58,107 nucleotides of DNA from contig DASWMP010000277.1 in NCBI GenBank assembly GCA_036399695.1, positions 1 through 58,107 on the forward strand, in the 5' to 3' direction. Below, piece by piece: positions 16,183 through 26,800 of this stretch; within the stretch, counting starts at the first letter, position 1; the number at the start of each line of letters is the position of its first letter. The position numbers and the translations under genes are program-made. The DNA comes from DASVEE01 sp036399695. GTDB lineage: Bacteria > Acidobacteriota > Thermoanaerobaculia > Gp7-AA8. The notes below the pieces were generated by a model. That model was not told the DNA's origin. It worked only from the letters and a program-made list of their open reading frames with translations, and searched no databases.

Positions 16183-18494
16183 ATCCGCCGTTGTGAAGCA
16201 TTGAGTAGACGCTGGCGCAACAGCGCCGGCACGAGGGTCTCCGGGCCGCACGCGTCGAGCTCCGCGAGCAGGCGGCGTGCATCGTCGTGCAGCGGGCCGT
16301 CGGCACCGCTCCGGATGCGGAGTCGCAGCGTCTCCGCCGCGCGATCCGCGTCCGCGGCCGCGAGCCGCCGCGCCTGAGTCTCCACACGGCCGAAGAGCTC
16401 GGCCGCCCGGTCGAGCTGCCGATGCACTGCTTGCCAGTGCATCGGGTGCTCGGGTATGCCATAGAGCAGCGCTGCCACACGGTCCGACAGCTCGGGACAG
16501 AAGCGGTAGAGGTGCTCGTCGCTGAACTCGCGGAAACGCGCCAGCAGCTCGCCGAGCCGCTCGCGCGCACTACGCTGCTCCTGCTGCAGAGCGTCGAAGA
16601 AGTGGCCGCACTGTTCGAGCAGCATGGCCGTCGATTCGATCGCGTCGAGCACCGGCCCGCCTCGCACCTCCGGCATGACGGTGAGGTCGCGACGGAGCTG
16701 TTCGGCGCGCTGCCGTTCCGCGGGCCCGAGATCGTCGGCGCGGAGCGTGTCGAGCTCGGCGAGGGCGCGCGTGCGCCGGACCTCGAGCTCCGCTTTCGCC
16801 GTTCGCGCGAGGCGCAGCAGCACATTCTGAGCTCTGCGTCCCTCCAACAGCGCCTCGGCCGCCGCACGCGCTGTCGCCCCGGCCTCGATCGACGGCAGCT
16901 CGGATTCCTGCGGTGCTGCGCCGGCGCGGCGCAGCACGTCGATGGCGCGGCCGATCGCGCGGAGTTGCTCGTCCAAACGTGCGCGGCAGCGATCGACGAA
17001 GTCCGACTCGATTGCCGTGAGCTCGGCCGCGAGCGTGGACGCCTGCATCCGGCGCTGCTCGAGCGAGCCCGTCACGGCACCACCGCCGAGCATCGCGATC
17101 TTTGCCGGAATTCCGGTGAGGTCGATCTCGACCCCCTTGACCCGGCTCTGTTCGGCTTCGAGCGCGGCGTGCCGTGTGGCGAGCTCGCGTTGCTGCGCCT
17201 CGAGCTCCTCGACCTCGTGCGCGACGCGGCGCTCGAGCGCATCGACGCCGCGGGCGATGTCGTTGACGGTCCGCAGTTCGCGGAGGATCGCGTCGATGCC
17301 GTCCGCGTTGCCGGCCGCGGCGAGGTCCTGCCCGTACAGCACCACCTCTTTTCGCGCCTCATCGGAGAGTGGTCGCTGGTCGAGTGACTCGAGCTTCCCC
17401 CTCAATCGCTCACGTGCCTCGGCGAGGCGTGTCTCGAGGGTGGCGATGTGCGTCTGCGCGGACGATCGGAACGTATGGCGGACTTTTTCGAACTGCGCGC
17501 GCCAGTCGCGGAACAGTTGCGGGCGATTCGACTGCCGCGACGACAGTTCCGTCAGCCCGACGTCGAGTTCGGGCTGGTCGCCACAGGCCTGCCGCAGCAG
17601 GCTCACCCCTTCTTCGAGATCATGCTGCATCGTGTCACGCATCCGCTGCACCTGCTCGAGCAGGCTCGCGCGCAGCCGCTGGGCCTCGTCGACGAATTCA
17701 TTCGCCTCGGCGGGCTGCCAGTCGGCGACTCGAAAGCGGCGCTCCTCGAGCCGTTCGATCGCGCGGCCGACGTCCTCGCTGCTGCCGAGAAGAGCGACCC
17801 AGTTGCGGGCCTCGGAAAGGATCACGCCCACCTCCCCCAGCTCGCGCGGCGGATCCTGGACGCGGTGGGCGACGCTGCGGAGCGGCTGAATCAAACCGCG
17901 AATCTCGTCGAGCCACTCGGTGGTCGAGCCGTCGGTGTAGAGCCGCCGACGGAAGACGGGGAGATGCGCGGTCAGCTCGGCGGCATGCACGCTGGTGCCG
18001 AGCGCCGCGAGGATCCGGTCGGCCTCACCGAGTTCGTGCACTGCTTCGTGATGCAGCCGCACGGCCGATTCAGTGTCGTCATAGAGCGCCTGGTCGGAGG
18101 AGACATCGGCTTCACGCTCGCAGTTCGCGCCGAGGCGGCCGAGGAGCGCCAGCCAGTCACGGCAGCGGGTGCGCAGCCACGCCGCGAGCTCGGCATCGAC
18201 GGGGAGGGACGTATCGGCCAGACGGCGCACTTCCGCCTCGAGAGAGTCGCTCTCGCGGAGCAATGCGACGAGCCGATCAGCGACGGCATCGAGCCGGCCG
18301 ACGCGATCGCGAAATCTCTGCACGACGTCGTCAGCAATCCAGAACGACCAGAACGGAATGGCCGCGTGAATATCCCGCTCCAACTCGCCGCGGACCTCGT
18401 GGAAGCGGCGCGCACGCGGCGGCACGTCCACTTCCCACTGCTTCAACTGCATGACGAGACGATCGAGCCGGGCGCGTGCGGCGGTACTTCGCAT
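16179..18494 (-). CDS. long coiled-coil protein
   Basis: A 771-aa protein rich in Arg, Glu, Ala and Leu with heptad-like spacing over most of its length, for example VEELEAQQRELATRHAALEAE. A short hydrophobic stretch, AAIPFWSFWIADDV near residue 48, is too weak to be a sure membrane anchor. I recognise no catalytic motif. The ATG at 18494 is the first in-frame start after the pseudo-helicase stop at 18502; the reading frame upstream of it is a shadow. The protein lies between the pseudo-helicase and the GTPase and would suit a filament, spacer or scaffold role, perhaps binding the tubulin-like polymer. Confidence 0.72.
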   Translation of the reverse strand: MRSTAARARLDRLVMQLKQWEVDVPPRARRFHEVRGELERDIHAAIPFWSFWIADDVVQRFRDRVGRLDAVADRLVALLRESDSLEAEVRRLADTSLPVDAELAAWLRTRCRDWLALLGRLGANCEREADVSSDQALYDDTESAVRLHHEAVHELGEADRILAALGTSVHAAELTAHLPVFRRRLYTDGSTTEWLDEIRGLIQPLRSVAHRVQDPPRELGEVGVILSEARNWVALLGSSEDVGRAIERLEERRFRVADWQPAEANEFVDEAQRLRASLLEQVQRMRDTMQHDLEEGVSLLRQACGDQPELDVGLTELSSRQSNRPQLFRDWRAQFEKVRHTFRSSAQTHIATLETRLAEARERLRGKLESLDQRPLSDEARKEVVLYGQDLAAAGNADGIDAILRELRTVNDIARGVDALERRVAHEVEELEAQQRELATRHAALEAEQSRVKGVEIDLTGIPAKIAMLGGGAVTGSLEQRRMQASTLAAELTAIESDFVDRCRARLDEQLRAIGRAIDVLRRAGAAPQESELPSIEAGATARAAAEALLEGRRAQNVLLRLARTAKAELEVRRTRALAELDTLRADDLGPAERQRAEQLRRDLTVMPEVRGGPVLDAIESTAMLLEQCGHFFDALQQEQRSARERLGELLARFREFSDEHLYRFCPELSDRVAALLYGIPEHPMHWQAVHRQLDRAAELFGRVETQARRLAAADADRAAETLRLRIRSGADGPLHDDARRLLAELDACGPETLVPALLRQRLLNASQRRI

Positions 18495-18501
18495 CAGAAC
18501 C

Positions 18502-21390
18502 TCATACGACCTGCCGCAGCAGGTTGAGAGCCGCCGAGCGCATCGGCGGCAGATCCATGTTGGCGGCGAGTGCCGCGGGCGAACGGAGACAGCGGGGGCA
18601 GCCCTGATCACTTCTGCACGCGCAGGCGGCGAGCCAGTCACGCCCCCATTCAAGCAGTTGCAGCAGGAAGGAGTTGTCGTCGCGGATGGCGTCGACCAGG
18701 CCGATGCCGCCCGGGTAGAGATCGACGATGGCGAGGCCGAACGTGGCGCGGTTCTGCACGAACTCGCCGGTGAGAGGGACGACCTCGAGCGCGTCTTCCT
18801 CGACGCCGAGATGCACAGGGAGGAGGTGACGCAGCGTCTGTGCGACGGACGCGAGCGCGATCGGGTCCGGCTCGTCAGGAAAGCGGAGGATGAGCGCGCG
18901 GGTGGTGAAGCTGCCGGAGACGGCGCGTGCAAGGCGGTGCGTTTCTGGTGGCGGCTCGACGCCGGCGGTCAGGTTGGGTGTGATGCGGAGCCAGCCGACG
19001 ACGTCCTCCTGATAGATGAGTGACGCGGCGAGACGCGAGAGCAGTCTGCCGCTCCGTCCGACACCGACCGGTGCGTCGTGCGACTCGACGCCATAAACCG
19101 CAGCATTGCGAATGCGCCAGGTGACGCTAGCGACGTCCTCGCGCGTGCACGCCACCCAGTTGTCGCGCGCGACGTGCTCCGCCGATGCGCTCCAGTCGGT
19201 GATGCGGTAGCGCTGCCCGCCGTGCATGAAAACGCGATGCGGGTAGGCCTGTACGGAGAGCCGCTCGGGGTCGACGCGCATCCGCACGCCCTGGTCGGCT
19301 TCGTGGCCCGCGGCCGGATCGCGCACGTCAATGAGATGCGTGCCGACGGTGTCGAGCGGCCGCCGCTCGTCCGAGCCGGCACGCCGGCTTTTGTACTCGT
19401 GCTCGCGTTGCAAGTCGCCGTTCGAATCGAGGAAGCGCACCTCACGTTTCGTCAGCTTCCCTTCGTGCGCGATCTCGTCGAGTGTTCGGTGGATCGTCTC
19501 CTCGTCCCAGAGGAAATTTTTCAGCAGTCCGGTGCGGGTGTCGGGCAACTCGTCGAGCGCGAGGAGCAGATGCCGGCGGACGACCTGCGGCTGCGCAGCG
19601 GCGGAGACGAGCCGTCGCGACGTGATGAAGCCGTGGCCGGCCACAAGCGTGGAGAGGAGGTGCGCGACGTACGGATTCGGCGGCAACGTCAGCCCCACGT
19701 GATGCGGCAGTCCGTCGCTGGTGGCGCGTCCGCCGTGACGGACGATCTCCTCGATCGAGAGCACCTCGGCGTCGTGGATCGAGCGAATGCGCGCCGAGGC
19801 TCGGGCCGCGTTCGGTTCGAGGCGCTCGCGAAGCCGGTCGTTTCCGACGGCGAGCTGCAGGAAAGCCTCGAGCTCCGAGTCGGCGACTCCGGCCGGCTTT
19901 TCGAGCACCGTGTGCCATCCCTCCTCGACCGACACTCTGCTGGCGATGAGCGGCAGGTGGCGGTAACGCTCACCGATGTTCCGCCCCTCGCCTCGGGCGA
20001 AAAGGTTCCGGTGCGAATCGAGCACGTGCAGGTGCACGTCGCGGGCGAACCGCGGCTCCACGTGCACCTCGCACTCGACTGGCAGCGCGTGTGGCAGCAG
20101 GCGGCGGACGAAGGCGGCGAGCTGCGCCGCGCCGTGCGGCGTGCCACGCACGAATGCGAGCGTGCGGACGTCGTGACGCCCCACCGCCTCGAACAGCCGA
20201 TGCAGGCGGCGCGAGATAGCCCAGAGGTTGGCCGCGAGCACGCCGGTGTAGGCCTCGACGTGCCACCAGACGACGAGGCCGAAACGCTTGAGCAGCAGCG
20301 GATTCTTGAGCTGCGGCAGGAGGCGGTCGGATAGTGTCTGGGCAGTTGCCACGACGATGAGCGCGTGACGCGGCACGTCGCCGGTCGTGCCGGCCACGAC
20401 GACGCGAGCAGGGTCCGGCACCCATCGCGCCAGCTCGGCGACCAGCGCGTCCGCGTCGCCGGCCGTGACGACGAGCGTCGCGGCGTGAAAGCGCTGGTCG
20501 AGCAGCTCGGCCGCGAGCGCTGTGATCTCCGTCTGACCACAGTCGTCAGGAGCGAAGATCAGGCGGCTCCTGCCGTCCACCTCGGTCGTACTGAGCAAGC
20601 CGTCGAGTGCTTCGATGAGTTCGGGAGCGACCCCGCGCGCGCCGCGGACGCGGAGCCGGTGAAGAAGCTCGCGCGCCGTTGCCTGCCGCAGCTCGCGCGG
20701 CGGTCCGCTGGCGGTCCACGCCGTCACCGGCCGCAGTTCCAGGCCGCGCGCGCGCAGCGCTTCGGGCCAGGGAGTCAGCGCGGGCGGGGCTTCCGTCGCG
20801 ACGTCAATCGCCTGCTGGTTCGAGGGCGGCGACTCACCGCTGCTCAGTGCCACGCCCACCAGCGACACCAGCAGGACGGCCACCGTCGTCCAGGCTGCGG
20901 CTGGGTAGGCGCCCGGTCCGCCGCCAAGACCGGAAGCGGCCGTGATGAGGATCGCCGCGAGCGGCAGCGTCCAGACCAGCACCCACAGACGCGACCCGCC
21001 GAAGCCGATCGCACCGGCCAGCCAGCGTCCTGCCTCGCGTCCGCCCGGTTTATCGGCGATGCCGATCAGCAACAGCAGCATCCAGACGCCGACCGGTATC
21101 ACCAGCGCCACACGATATGCGCGAGCGACCGGCCAGCCGAAGATGCCGGTCAGGTCAAATTGCAGGTGACGGCCGGTGTTCCACAACGACGGTGCGACGG
21201 CGAGCGCGCCGGAGAGGAGCACCGGCAGCGCCAGGAAGAGGCAGACCCGCAGGACCGCACGCGCCCAGAAGTCGCCCCGATCTCCCCCGGGCCGCCGGCG
21301 GAGACGCGCGGCACGATCCATCGCCACCGCCGCCGCCGCCGCGAGGAGCAGCACAACCACCGGGAGCACGTACTGATCGAAGGTTCTCAT
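18502..21390 (-). CDS. membrane-anchored degenerate SF2 helicase (MrfA/YprA, DUF1998 type)
   Basis: A 962-aa protein with about five membrane helices in the first 185 residues (roughly 5-24, 48-67, 94-112, 134-152, 166-184), then a helicase-like body. The Walker A region reads FAPDDCGQTE (279-288), with Gln in place of the invariant Lys. Motif II reads VVWWHVEAYTGVL (373-385), aligning with the VIDE-HTYRGV block of MrfA/YprA helicases but with the DE acids lost. The C-terminus has the DUF1998 signature YPGGIGLVDAI and four cysteines (923, 925, 931, 934, CPRC), a likely zinc site. The nucleic-acid or protein-binding shell seems kept while ATPase activity should be lost. It is ATGA-coupled to the upstream gene. 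Confidence 0.8.
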   Translation of the reverse strand: MRTFDQYVLPVVVLLLAAAAAVAMDRAARLRRRPGGDRGDFWARAVLRVCLFLALPVLLSGALAVAPSLWNTGRHLQFDLTGIFGWPVARAYRVALVIPVGVWMLLLLIGIADKPGGREAGRWLAGAIGFGGSRLWVLVWTLPLAAILITAASGLGGGPGAYPAAAWTTVAVLLVSLVGVALSSGESPPSNQQAIDVATEAPPALTPWPEALRARGLELRPVTAWTASGPPRELRQATARELLHRLRVRGARGVAPELIEALDGLLSTTEVDGRSRLIFAPDDCGQTEITALAAELLDQRFHAATLVVTAGDADALVAELARWVPDPARVVVAGTTGDVPRHALIVVATAQTLSDRLLPQLKNPLLLKRFGLVVWWHVEAYTGVLAANLWAISRRLHRLFEAVGRHDVRTLAFVRGTPHGAAQLAAFVRRLLPHALPVECEVHVEPRFARDVHLHVLDSHRNLFARGEGRNIGERYRHLPLIASRVSVEEGWHTVLEKPAGVADSELEAFLQLAVGNDRLRERLEPNAARASARIRSIHDAEVLSIEEIVRHGGRATSDGLPHHVGLTLPPNPYVAHLLSTLVAGHGFITSRRLVSAAAQPQVVRRHLLLALDELPDTRTGLLKNFLWDEETIHRTLDEIAHEGKLTKREVRFLDSNGDLQREHEYKSRRAGSDERRPLDTVGTHLIDVRDPAAGHEADQGVRMRVDPERLSVQAYPHRVFMHGGQRYRITDWSASAEHVARDNWVACTREDVASVTWRIRNAAVYGVESHDAPVGVGRSGRLLSRLAASLIYQEDVVGWLRITPNLTAGVEPPPETHRLARAVSGSFTTRALILRFPDEPDPIALASVAQTLRHLLPVHLGVEEDALEVVPLTGEFVQNRATFGLAIVDLYPGGIGLVDAIRDDNSFLLQLLEWGRDWLAACACRSDQGCPRCLRSPAALAANMDLPPMRSAALNLLRQVV

Positions 21391-23870
21391 GCGTGCTCCA
21401 GCAGGCAGGCCGGGTCGATGCCGGCCTGCTGGCGCAACAGGTAGCAGCGGCCGTTGTCCGCGCCGGTGAGCACGGCCCGCTCACCGATCCGGAGGTCCGC
21501 CAGCGCCGGCTCGACCCCGTCGAGACGTTTCCAGAGCGGTGGCAGCAGGCAGAAGCGCTGATCGGGGGGGACGCCTTGCTGCGCCTCGAAACGAAAGGCG
21601 AGACCGAACTGGCCCCGTTCCCGGAGGTACTCCCGCAGCTCGCGCCCGATCCTTTCCTGCTGTGGTCCTTTGCCGGGGCGGGCGAGCTCCTGCTGAAACG
21701 GATCTTTATAGATGCGGCTGAGGCGTTCGAGAAACTCGAGCGGCACGAGGAAGGATCGGCTGTAGCGCTCATCCCAGCCGTCGAACGGCGCGTCGCCTGC
21801 CTGCGTCGACCGGAAGCGGTCGGCGACCGGCGGGTTGCTGCTGAGCATCACCTCGAAGTCTTCGCCGCGCTCCATTGCGTGGCGGATGCCGCCGTCGCTG
21901 CGCGTGAGCCGGCCGGCGTCGATGCGCGGATCGTCGCCGGTGAAGCCATGCATGCGGAGGAGCTCGCGCAGTTGATGGCTCAGCCATAGCATCTCGCGTC
22001 GGCGCTCGCGAAGGCGCACCAGCACGCGGCCGACCTCGCGTGTCACCTCGCCCCGCACGCTCAGATTCATCGTGAAGAGCAGCCGCTCGATCAGGTGCTC
22101 GACCGGCGCGCGCAATGCCCCGCCGGACCCCAGGCCGCGGCGTAGCCGGTCGACGAAGCGGCCTCGCTCAGCGTCGCTGTAGAAGCGGCGCGCGCGGTCG
22201 ATGCGCGCCGCTATGGCGCGTTGAAATGCCATCGCTCCGGCTCCCCACGCCGCGAGGAACAGCACGACCCCGAGCACGAGTGGATTGTTGATCCGCTGCA
22301 GTGCGGCGAACGCACGGCCGGGAAGAAAGCGCGTCGGATCGGGAGGCGGAATGTCGCCGAGGAGCTCGTGCACGAGAGGCGTCAGGCCAGCGGCCAGCGC
22401 CAGCGCGAGCAGCGGCCACCAGCGGCGCAGCCCCTCCGCATTGATGCGCTCCTGCCGGAACGTGTCGTACTGCTGATGAAGCTGCTCGAGCTCGCGGAGC
22501 AGTTCCGGCGCGCTGTCGGCCGGGGAGTCGATCTCCTGCAGCTCATCGAGCTGCTCCAGCAGCCGCTCGAGCTCTTCGATGACCGTGCCCACGGCGACCG
22601 GATCGCGCCCGTCGTGCAGGTCGGCGTCGACGCCTCCGTGCAACTCGGCCGGCAGGCGCGCCAGCTCGTCTCGCGAGACGTCGGACATCAGCGCCTGCGC
22701 TTTGGCCGAAACGCGCAGCTCGAGCTCGCGCACCGCCTCGTCGTACCGCTCGCGGACGCGCCGCGGCCAGTCGGAGGAGTCGGCCGGGAACGACGTCAGC
22801 TCGCGTTCGAGCCGCGCAAACTGCTCGTCTGCTTCCGCACGGAGCGTTCCGGCGTCGAGCATCGTGTCGAGCGCCTCCGGACCGAAGGGCGCCAGCCGCG
22901 CGCGCAACTGCACCGGTTCGGCGGTACTCCGGATCGGGCCGGTGCCGGCGAGGTACTCGAGCCAGCCGATGCCGAACCGCGCTGCGGCAAGGTGGGCGAG
23001 GAGGCCGGCGCTGCGCTCGACCAGCCGGATGCCGAACGTTGCCACTGCCGAGTCGTGCTGCCCCGCGGGCTGATACAGGCGCCGCACCTCACCGTTCCGC
23101 TGCCCCTCGAACAGCAGGAACTCGAGAAACAGGCTGATCTCGTCAACGCGATGGAACGGATCGCGAATGCCGTCGTCGGTCCGCCCGTCGACGAGATAGA
23201 ACCGTCCGAATCCCGGCTTCGCTGCGTTGCGCCGCTTCTGCCACTGCTCGACCGAGGCGTGGAGGGCGCGGCGCACGCCGCGTCCGTGCTCCGACTCGTC
23301 CCAGTAGTTGTCGAAGTCGAAGAGCGCGAGAAAATTGAGCGCCTCGGCGCCTTGTACCGCACGCCGGAGGTTCGCGTTGTTCGCCAGCAGCTCGATGCCC
23401 GGCAACAGCAGACGGTCGAGCGTGCCTATGACGTCGCGGCTGGTTGGGCGCGCGAGCACGATGACGTCCAGACCGAGCGGTAGCGCGTCTCCGCGTCCGG
23501 CGCGCCCGGCCGCGGAGAGCAGCGTCTGCGACGACTCGAGGAGCGCGGCCGCGAGCGTGTCGTCAGCATGTGATCCGTCGCCGACCGGGCGGATCTGGCG
23601 ATAGAGGTCGCGCATCATTTCGAGAGCGCCTCCTTCGCGGGCATTCTCGTGGTCGACCCGCGCTGGCCCTGCGGCGAGCGGATCCGGCAGCCAGAGCAGC
23701 GCGAGATCCTGCAGGTGGCGCTCGCTCGGCGCTGCGCCGCCCCGAGACTCCTCCCACGTGAGCACGCCCCGCGGAGCCGTGCTCGCCAGCAGACGCCGGA
23801 GCACGTCGAGTCCGAACGCGCCGTAGCCGACGAGGATCGTCGCGCGATGTGGTGTCGCCGTCGGTGTCAT
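21387..23870 (-). CDS. membrane protein with tubulin-like N-terminal nucleotide fold
   Basis: An 827-aa protein. It starts with ATILVGYGAFGLDVLRRLL, a Gly-rich first loop like that of the tubulin-like protein encoded upstream (FIGMGGIGSRIVDRI), and continues with Rossmann-like strands such as LGLDVIVLARPTSRDVIG. No GGGTGSG-type signature loop is visible, so GTP binding is doubtful. A helical, charged middle region leads to two membrane helices (about 484-504 and 535-555) and a C-terminal soluble domain. ATGA overlaps join it to the tubulin-like gene and to the pseudo-helicase. I infer a degenerate tubulin-family partner that tethers the polymer to the membrane. Confidence 0.65.
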   Translation of the reverse strand: MTPTATPHRATILVGYGAFGLDVLRRLLASTAPRGVLTWEESRGGAAPSERHLQDLALLWLPDPLAAGPARVDHENAREGGALEMMRDLYRQIRPVGDGSHADDTLAAALLESSQTLLSAAGRAGRGDALPLGLDVIVLARPTSRDVIGTLDRLLLPGIELLANNANLRRAVQGAEALNFLALFDFDNYWDESEHGRGVRRALHASVEQWQKRRNAAKPGFGRFYLVDGRTDDGIRDPFHRVDEISLFLEFLLFEGQRNGEVRRLYQPAGQHDSAVATFGIRLVERSAGLLAHLAAARFGIGWLEYLAGTGPIRSTAEPVQLRARLAPFGPEALDTMLDAGTLRAEADEQFARLERELTSFPADSSDWPRRVRERYDEAVRELELRVSAKAQALMSDVSRDELARLPAELHGGVDADLHDGRDPVAVGTVIEELERLLEQLDELQEIDSPADSAPELLRELEQLHQQYDTFRQERINAEGLRRWWPLLALALAAGLTPLVHELLGDIPPPDPTRFLPGRAFAALQRINNPLVLGVVLFLAAWGAGAMAFQRAIAARIDRARRFYSDAERGRFVDRLRRGLGSGGALRAPVEHLIERLLFTMNLSVRGEVTREVGRVLVRLRERRREMLWLSHQLRELLRMHGFTGDDPRIDAGRLTRSDGGIRHAMERGEDFEVMLSSNPPVADRFRSTQAGDAPFDGWDERYSRSFLVPLEFLERLSRIYKDPFQQELARPGKGPQQERIGRELREYLRERGQFGLAFRFEAQQGVPPDQRFCLLPPLWKRLDGVEPALADLRIGERAVLTGADNGRCYLLRQQAGIDPACLLEHA

Positions 23871-26800
23871 GACGGGTCCGCGTTGTACCGCTCGAAGATT
23901 TTGTCCGCGTTCGAGACGGCTTGCTCCAGCCCCGCAGTCCGGCGCACCATCTCCTCGCGAATCGCGCGGAGGATCGGCTCGTCGAGCACGTCATCCGGTG
24001 TCGTCTGGCTGTCCAGCTTCCGGCTCTCCATCGCCGAGAGCAGATCGTCTATGAGTGCGAGCGATTTGTCGCGGCGCGCCATCTCCGCCTCGCGCGTCGC
24101 TCCGGCGTGCGCCTCCTCGAGATCGCGCACGAGCATCTCGGGGAGATTCTCCATCTGATGAATTTGACCGAGCTTGTAGAGCGTGGTGTTGAGGCTGTTC
24201 CCGAGTACCCGCGGCTCGGCATGACCGCCACGATGCCACGTCCATCGTCCTGGCGGGACGCGAGTGATGATGCGCGTCAGCAGTCCGTCCGCCAGCATCT
24301 GCAGCGCCCAGCCCACGGTGATCTCGGACCGGCGCGGATTGAGGTTCGGCAACGCCTGTTCCCATCGGAAGCTGGTGTGCAGTTGATAGCCGCGCCGCCG
24401 GTCCGCTGCCTTGCGGAGATACGCATCCTCGATCTCGCTCGTGACCGCCTCGAAGTAGTAGAGCGGGATGGGTAGCTCGACGTCGTGAACGATGATCGTT
24501 CGCGGGTCGTACCACGTCTCTTCTTTCACCTGTCGTCCGCTCGTGGCGAGGACGTTCTTGAGGTGCGCGACGAAGCGGTCGGACGCCTGCGCCTGGCCTG
24601 CCTCGACACCGACGACGAGCAGTCGTGTGCGGCTCGTCACCACGCCGTCGTCGAGTGCTTTCGACTCGGTGGAGCTGACGCGCGCAAGGACGTCGGCGAG
24701 CTGCGCCAGCGCGCGGAACTTCTTCTCCCGGTAGCCGATCACGTCGGCTTCGGTCACCCGCTCGCCCGGCCGCTTACCCGGTCCCAGCACCAGTTCCGCC
24801 TCGAGCTCGAGTCCACGCATGATGTCGAGGCCCGGCTGTCCGACCTGCCCGAAGATGGCTGGCCTCATGCGGGCGCGCCCGAGATCGCTCAACGCCTTCT
24901 TGAGGTCGGAGACGGTCTCGTCGAGCGACTTCTCCGCGACGGTGCCGTCGGGGCGGACGACCGGCTTCAACTCCTGCGCGATGGTAGAGGCCAGTTGTTG
25001 GCGATCGAATGTCGCGAGATAACGCCCGCCGTCGATGAACACTGCGCGATAGACACGGTCCCAGATGCGCTGGCGCGGCTCGTCTAGCGTCTCGAAGACC
25101 TCGACCCGCAGTGCCAGCGGCGGAACGCTCGCGGTCTCGCCGCGCCGCAACCGCTCGGCCTGGCGCTCCAGGTCCTGCACGACCGAGTCCATCTGCGTGG
25201 CCAGACGCGCGTACTGGCGCGAGCGTCGCTGGAGGTAATCGCGCAGCGCGCGGAGCTGCCGCAGACGGATCTCGGCGTCGAAGGTCGCACGCGCCGCGCG
25301 GGCCACGCCCCAGAGCAGCTCCTGCGCCTCGTCGCGCGCGCTGAGAAACTCCTGGTCTCCCTTGAAGAGCCGTCGCGTCGCCGCCGCGGTCTTGAGCGTC
25401 TCGAACTGCTGGTCGACCCGTTCGCGCACTTTCGAGTTCCCGATGTCGCGTACAGCGGCTTTGTCGAGCTGCTGCTGCGCGTCGGGGATGAGAATTTTCT
25501 CGCAATGGTCGAGCAGGCGGATGGCGAGGTACCGCTCGGCGATGGGATCGAGTTTGAGGCCGGCGATCAGCTCGCCCTCCGCGGCGGCTGCTTCGAGGCC
25601 GCGGACGCCTTCGTCAACGATCTGGCGCGCGGCTCGGACGTCGTCGAGCAGCCGGCTCACCACCTCTACGTACTGATTGACCCCCTCGCGATGGAAGACG
25701 AGGGCGCGCTCCTTGATCGATACGCGGTTCAGCAACTCGCGCCGAGCCTCTTCGAGCTTTCGCTCCACGCGCCGCATCAACGATTCGGAACGGATCGGCT
25801 CTCCTGCTTCGTCGACACCGGTCTGATGTCCTTCGTCGATGGACTCGGCGAGCTGGTACCAGAAGCCGTCGAGCAGGTCCTGCACCTTGTCCTGCCGCGC
25901 CATCTCCTGCACCGACCGGACGAACGACTGCTGGATTGCGTGTTCCCGCCGGTCGTCCGCCATGTTGAGGAACTTCGGATCGGAGTAGTCGATCGCGAGC
26001 TTTGCCAGCGCCCGCGCACGGTCGTCCGCCGCGTTGGCAGGATCGACGCTGAACGTGATCTGGGTGCGGATGGCCTGCGCCGCGAAGCGCGTGGCCGAGT
26101 ATTCGAGCAGCTCCGCCGCCGGCAGCACCATCGCGGCGGCGCCGAACGTGCCAAAGTTTTTGGTGTAGCCCTGGCCCAGGTTCTTCAGATCGCCCGGGAA
26201 GTGCGTCAGCTCGGTGAGGTTCTTCTCGTAGTTGTCAAGCTCTCCGGCCATGCTGTCGATGATCGGGGTGAAGATCTGCAGGTACGCCGCATCGGCAATG
26301 GCCGCCTCGGGGTCAGGAAGACCGAGATGTGCGGGACGATCGAGGATGAAAGCGACGAAGCAGGGACGCGTGTGGACCTGCTGCACGGTCCTGTTGTTCT
26401 CGTCCCGGCAGTAGACGAACTCTTCGTAATGGCGCCCCTCCTGCTGCACCTGCGCGTAGTCGAGTTTCGTCAGATGCTCGAGCTCCTTGAGCGCGGCGTA
26501 CGTATTGGCGTGAATGTCGGGGTGGAGCTCCGGGCCAACGTCATCGACAAGGAGCGTCGACAGCAGCAGGTTCGCGATGACGCGTGGCTGCCAGTTCTGT
26601 TCGCGGAGGACGGCATCGATCAGATACGCCATCGAAAGAAAGCTGCCGGAGCCGGTCCCGCCCGCGACGCTGCAGAAGAGATAGACGTTGAACTTACGAG
26701 GATTCGACTGCCGCCAGGTGATGCCAGGACGGAGGCTCTCGGACACCAGCTCCTTGAGCCGCTTCTTGATCTCGAGCGAGTTGTAGAAAAAACCGAGGCG

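Noticed and set aside
18495..18932. N-terminal extension of the coiled-coil protein
   Set aside because: It overlaps the DUF1998 end of the pseudo-helicase gene, has low-complexity Ser/Arg composition, and the ATG at 18494 comes right after the upstream stop.
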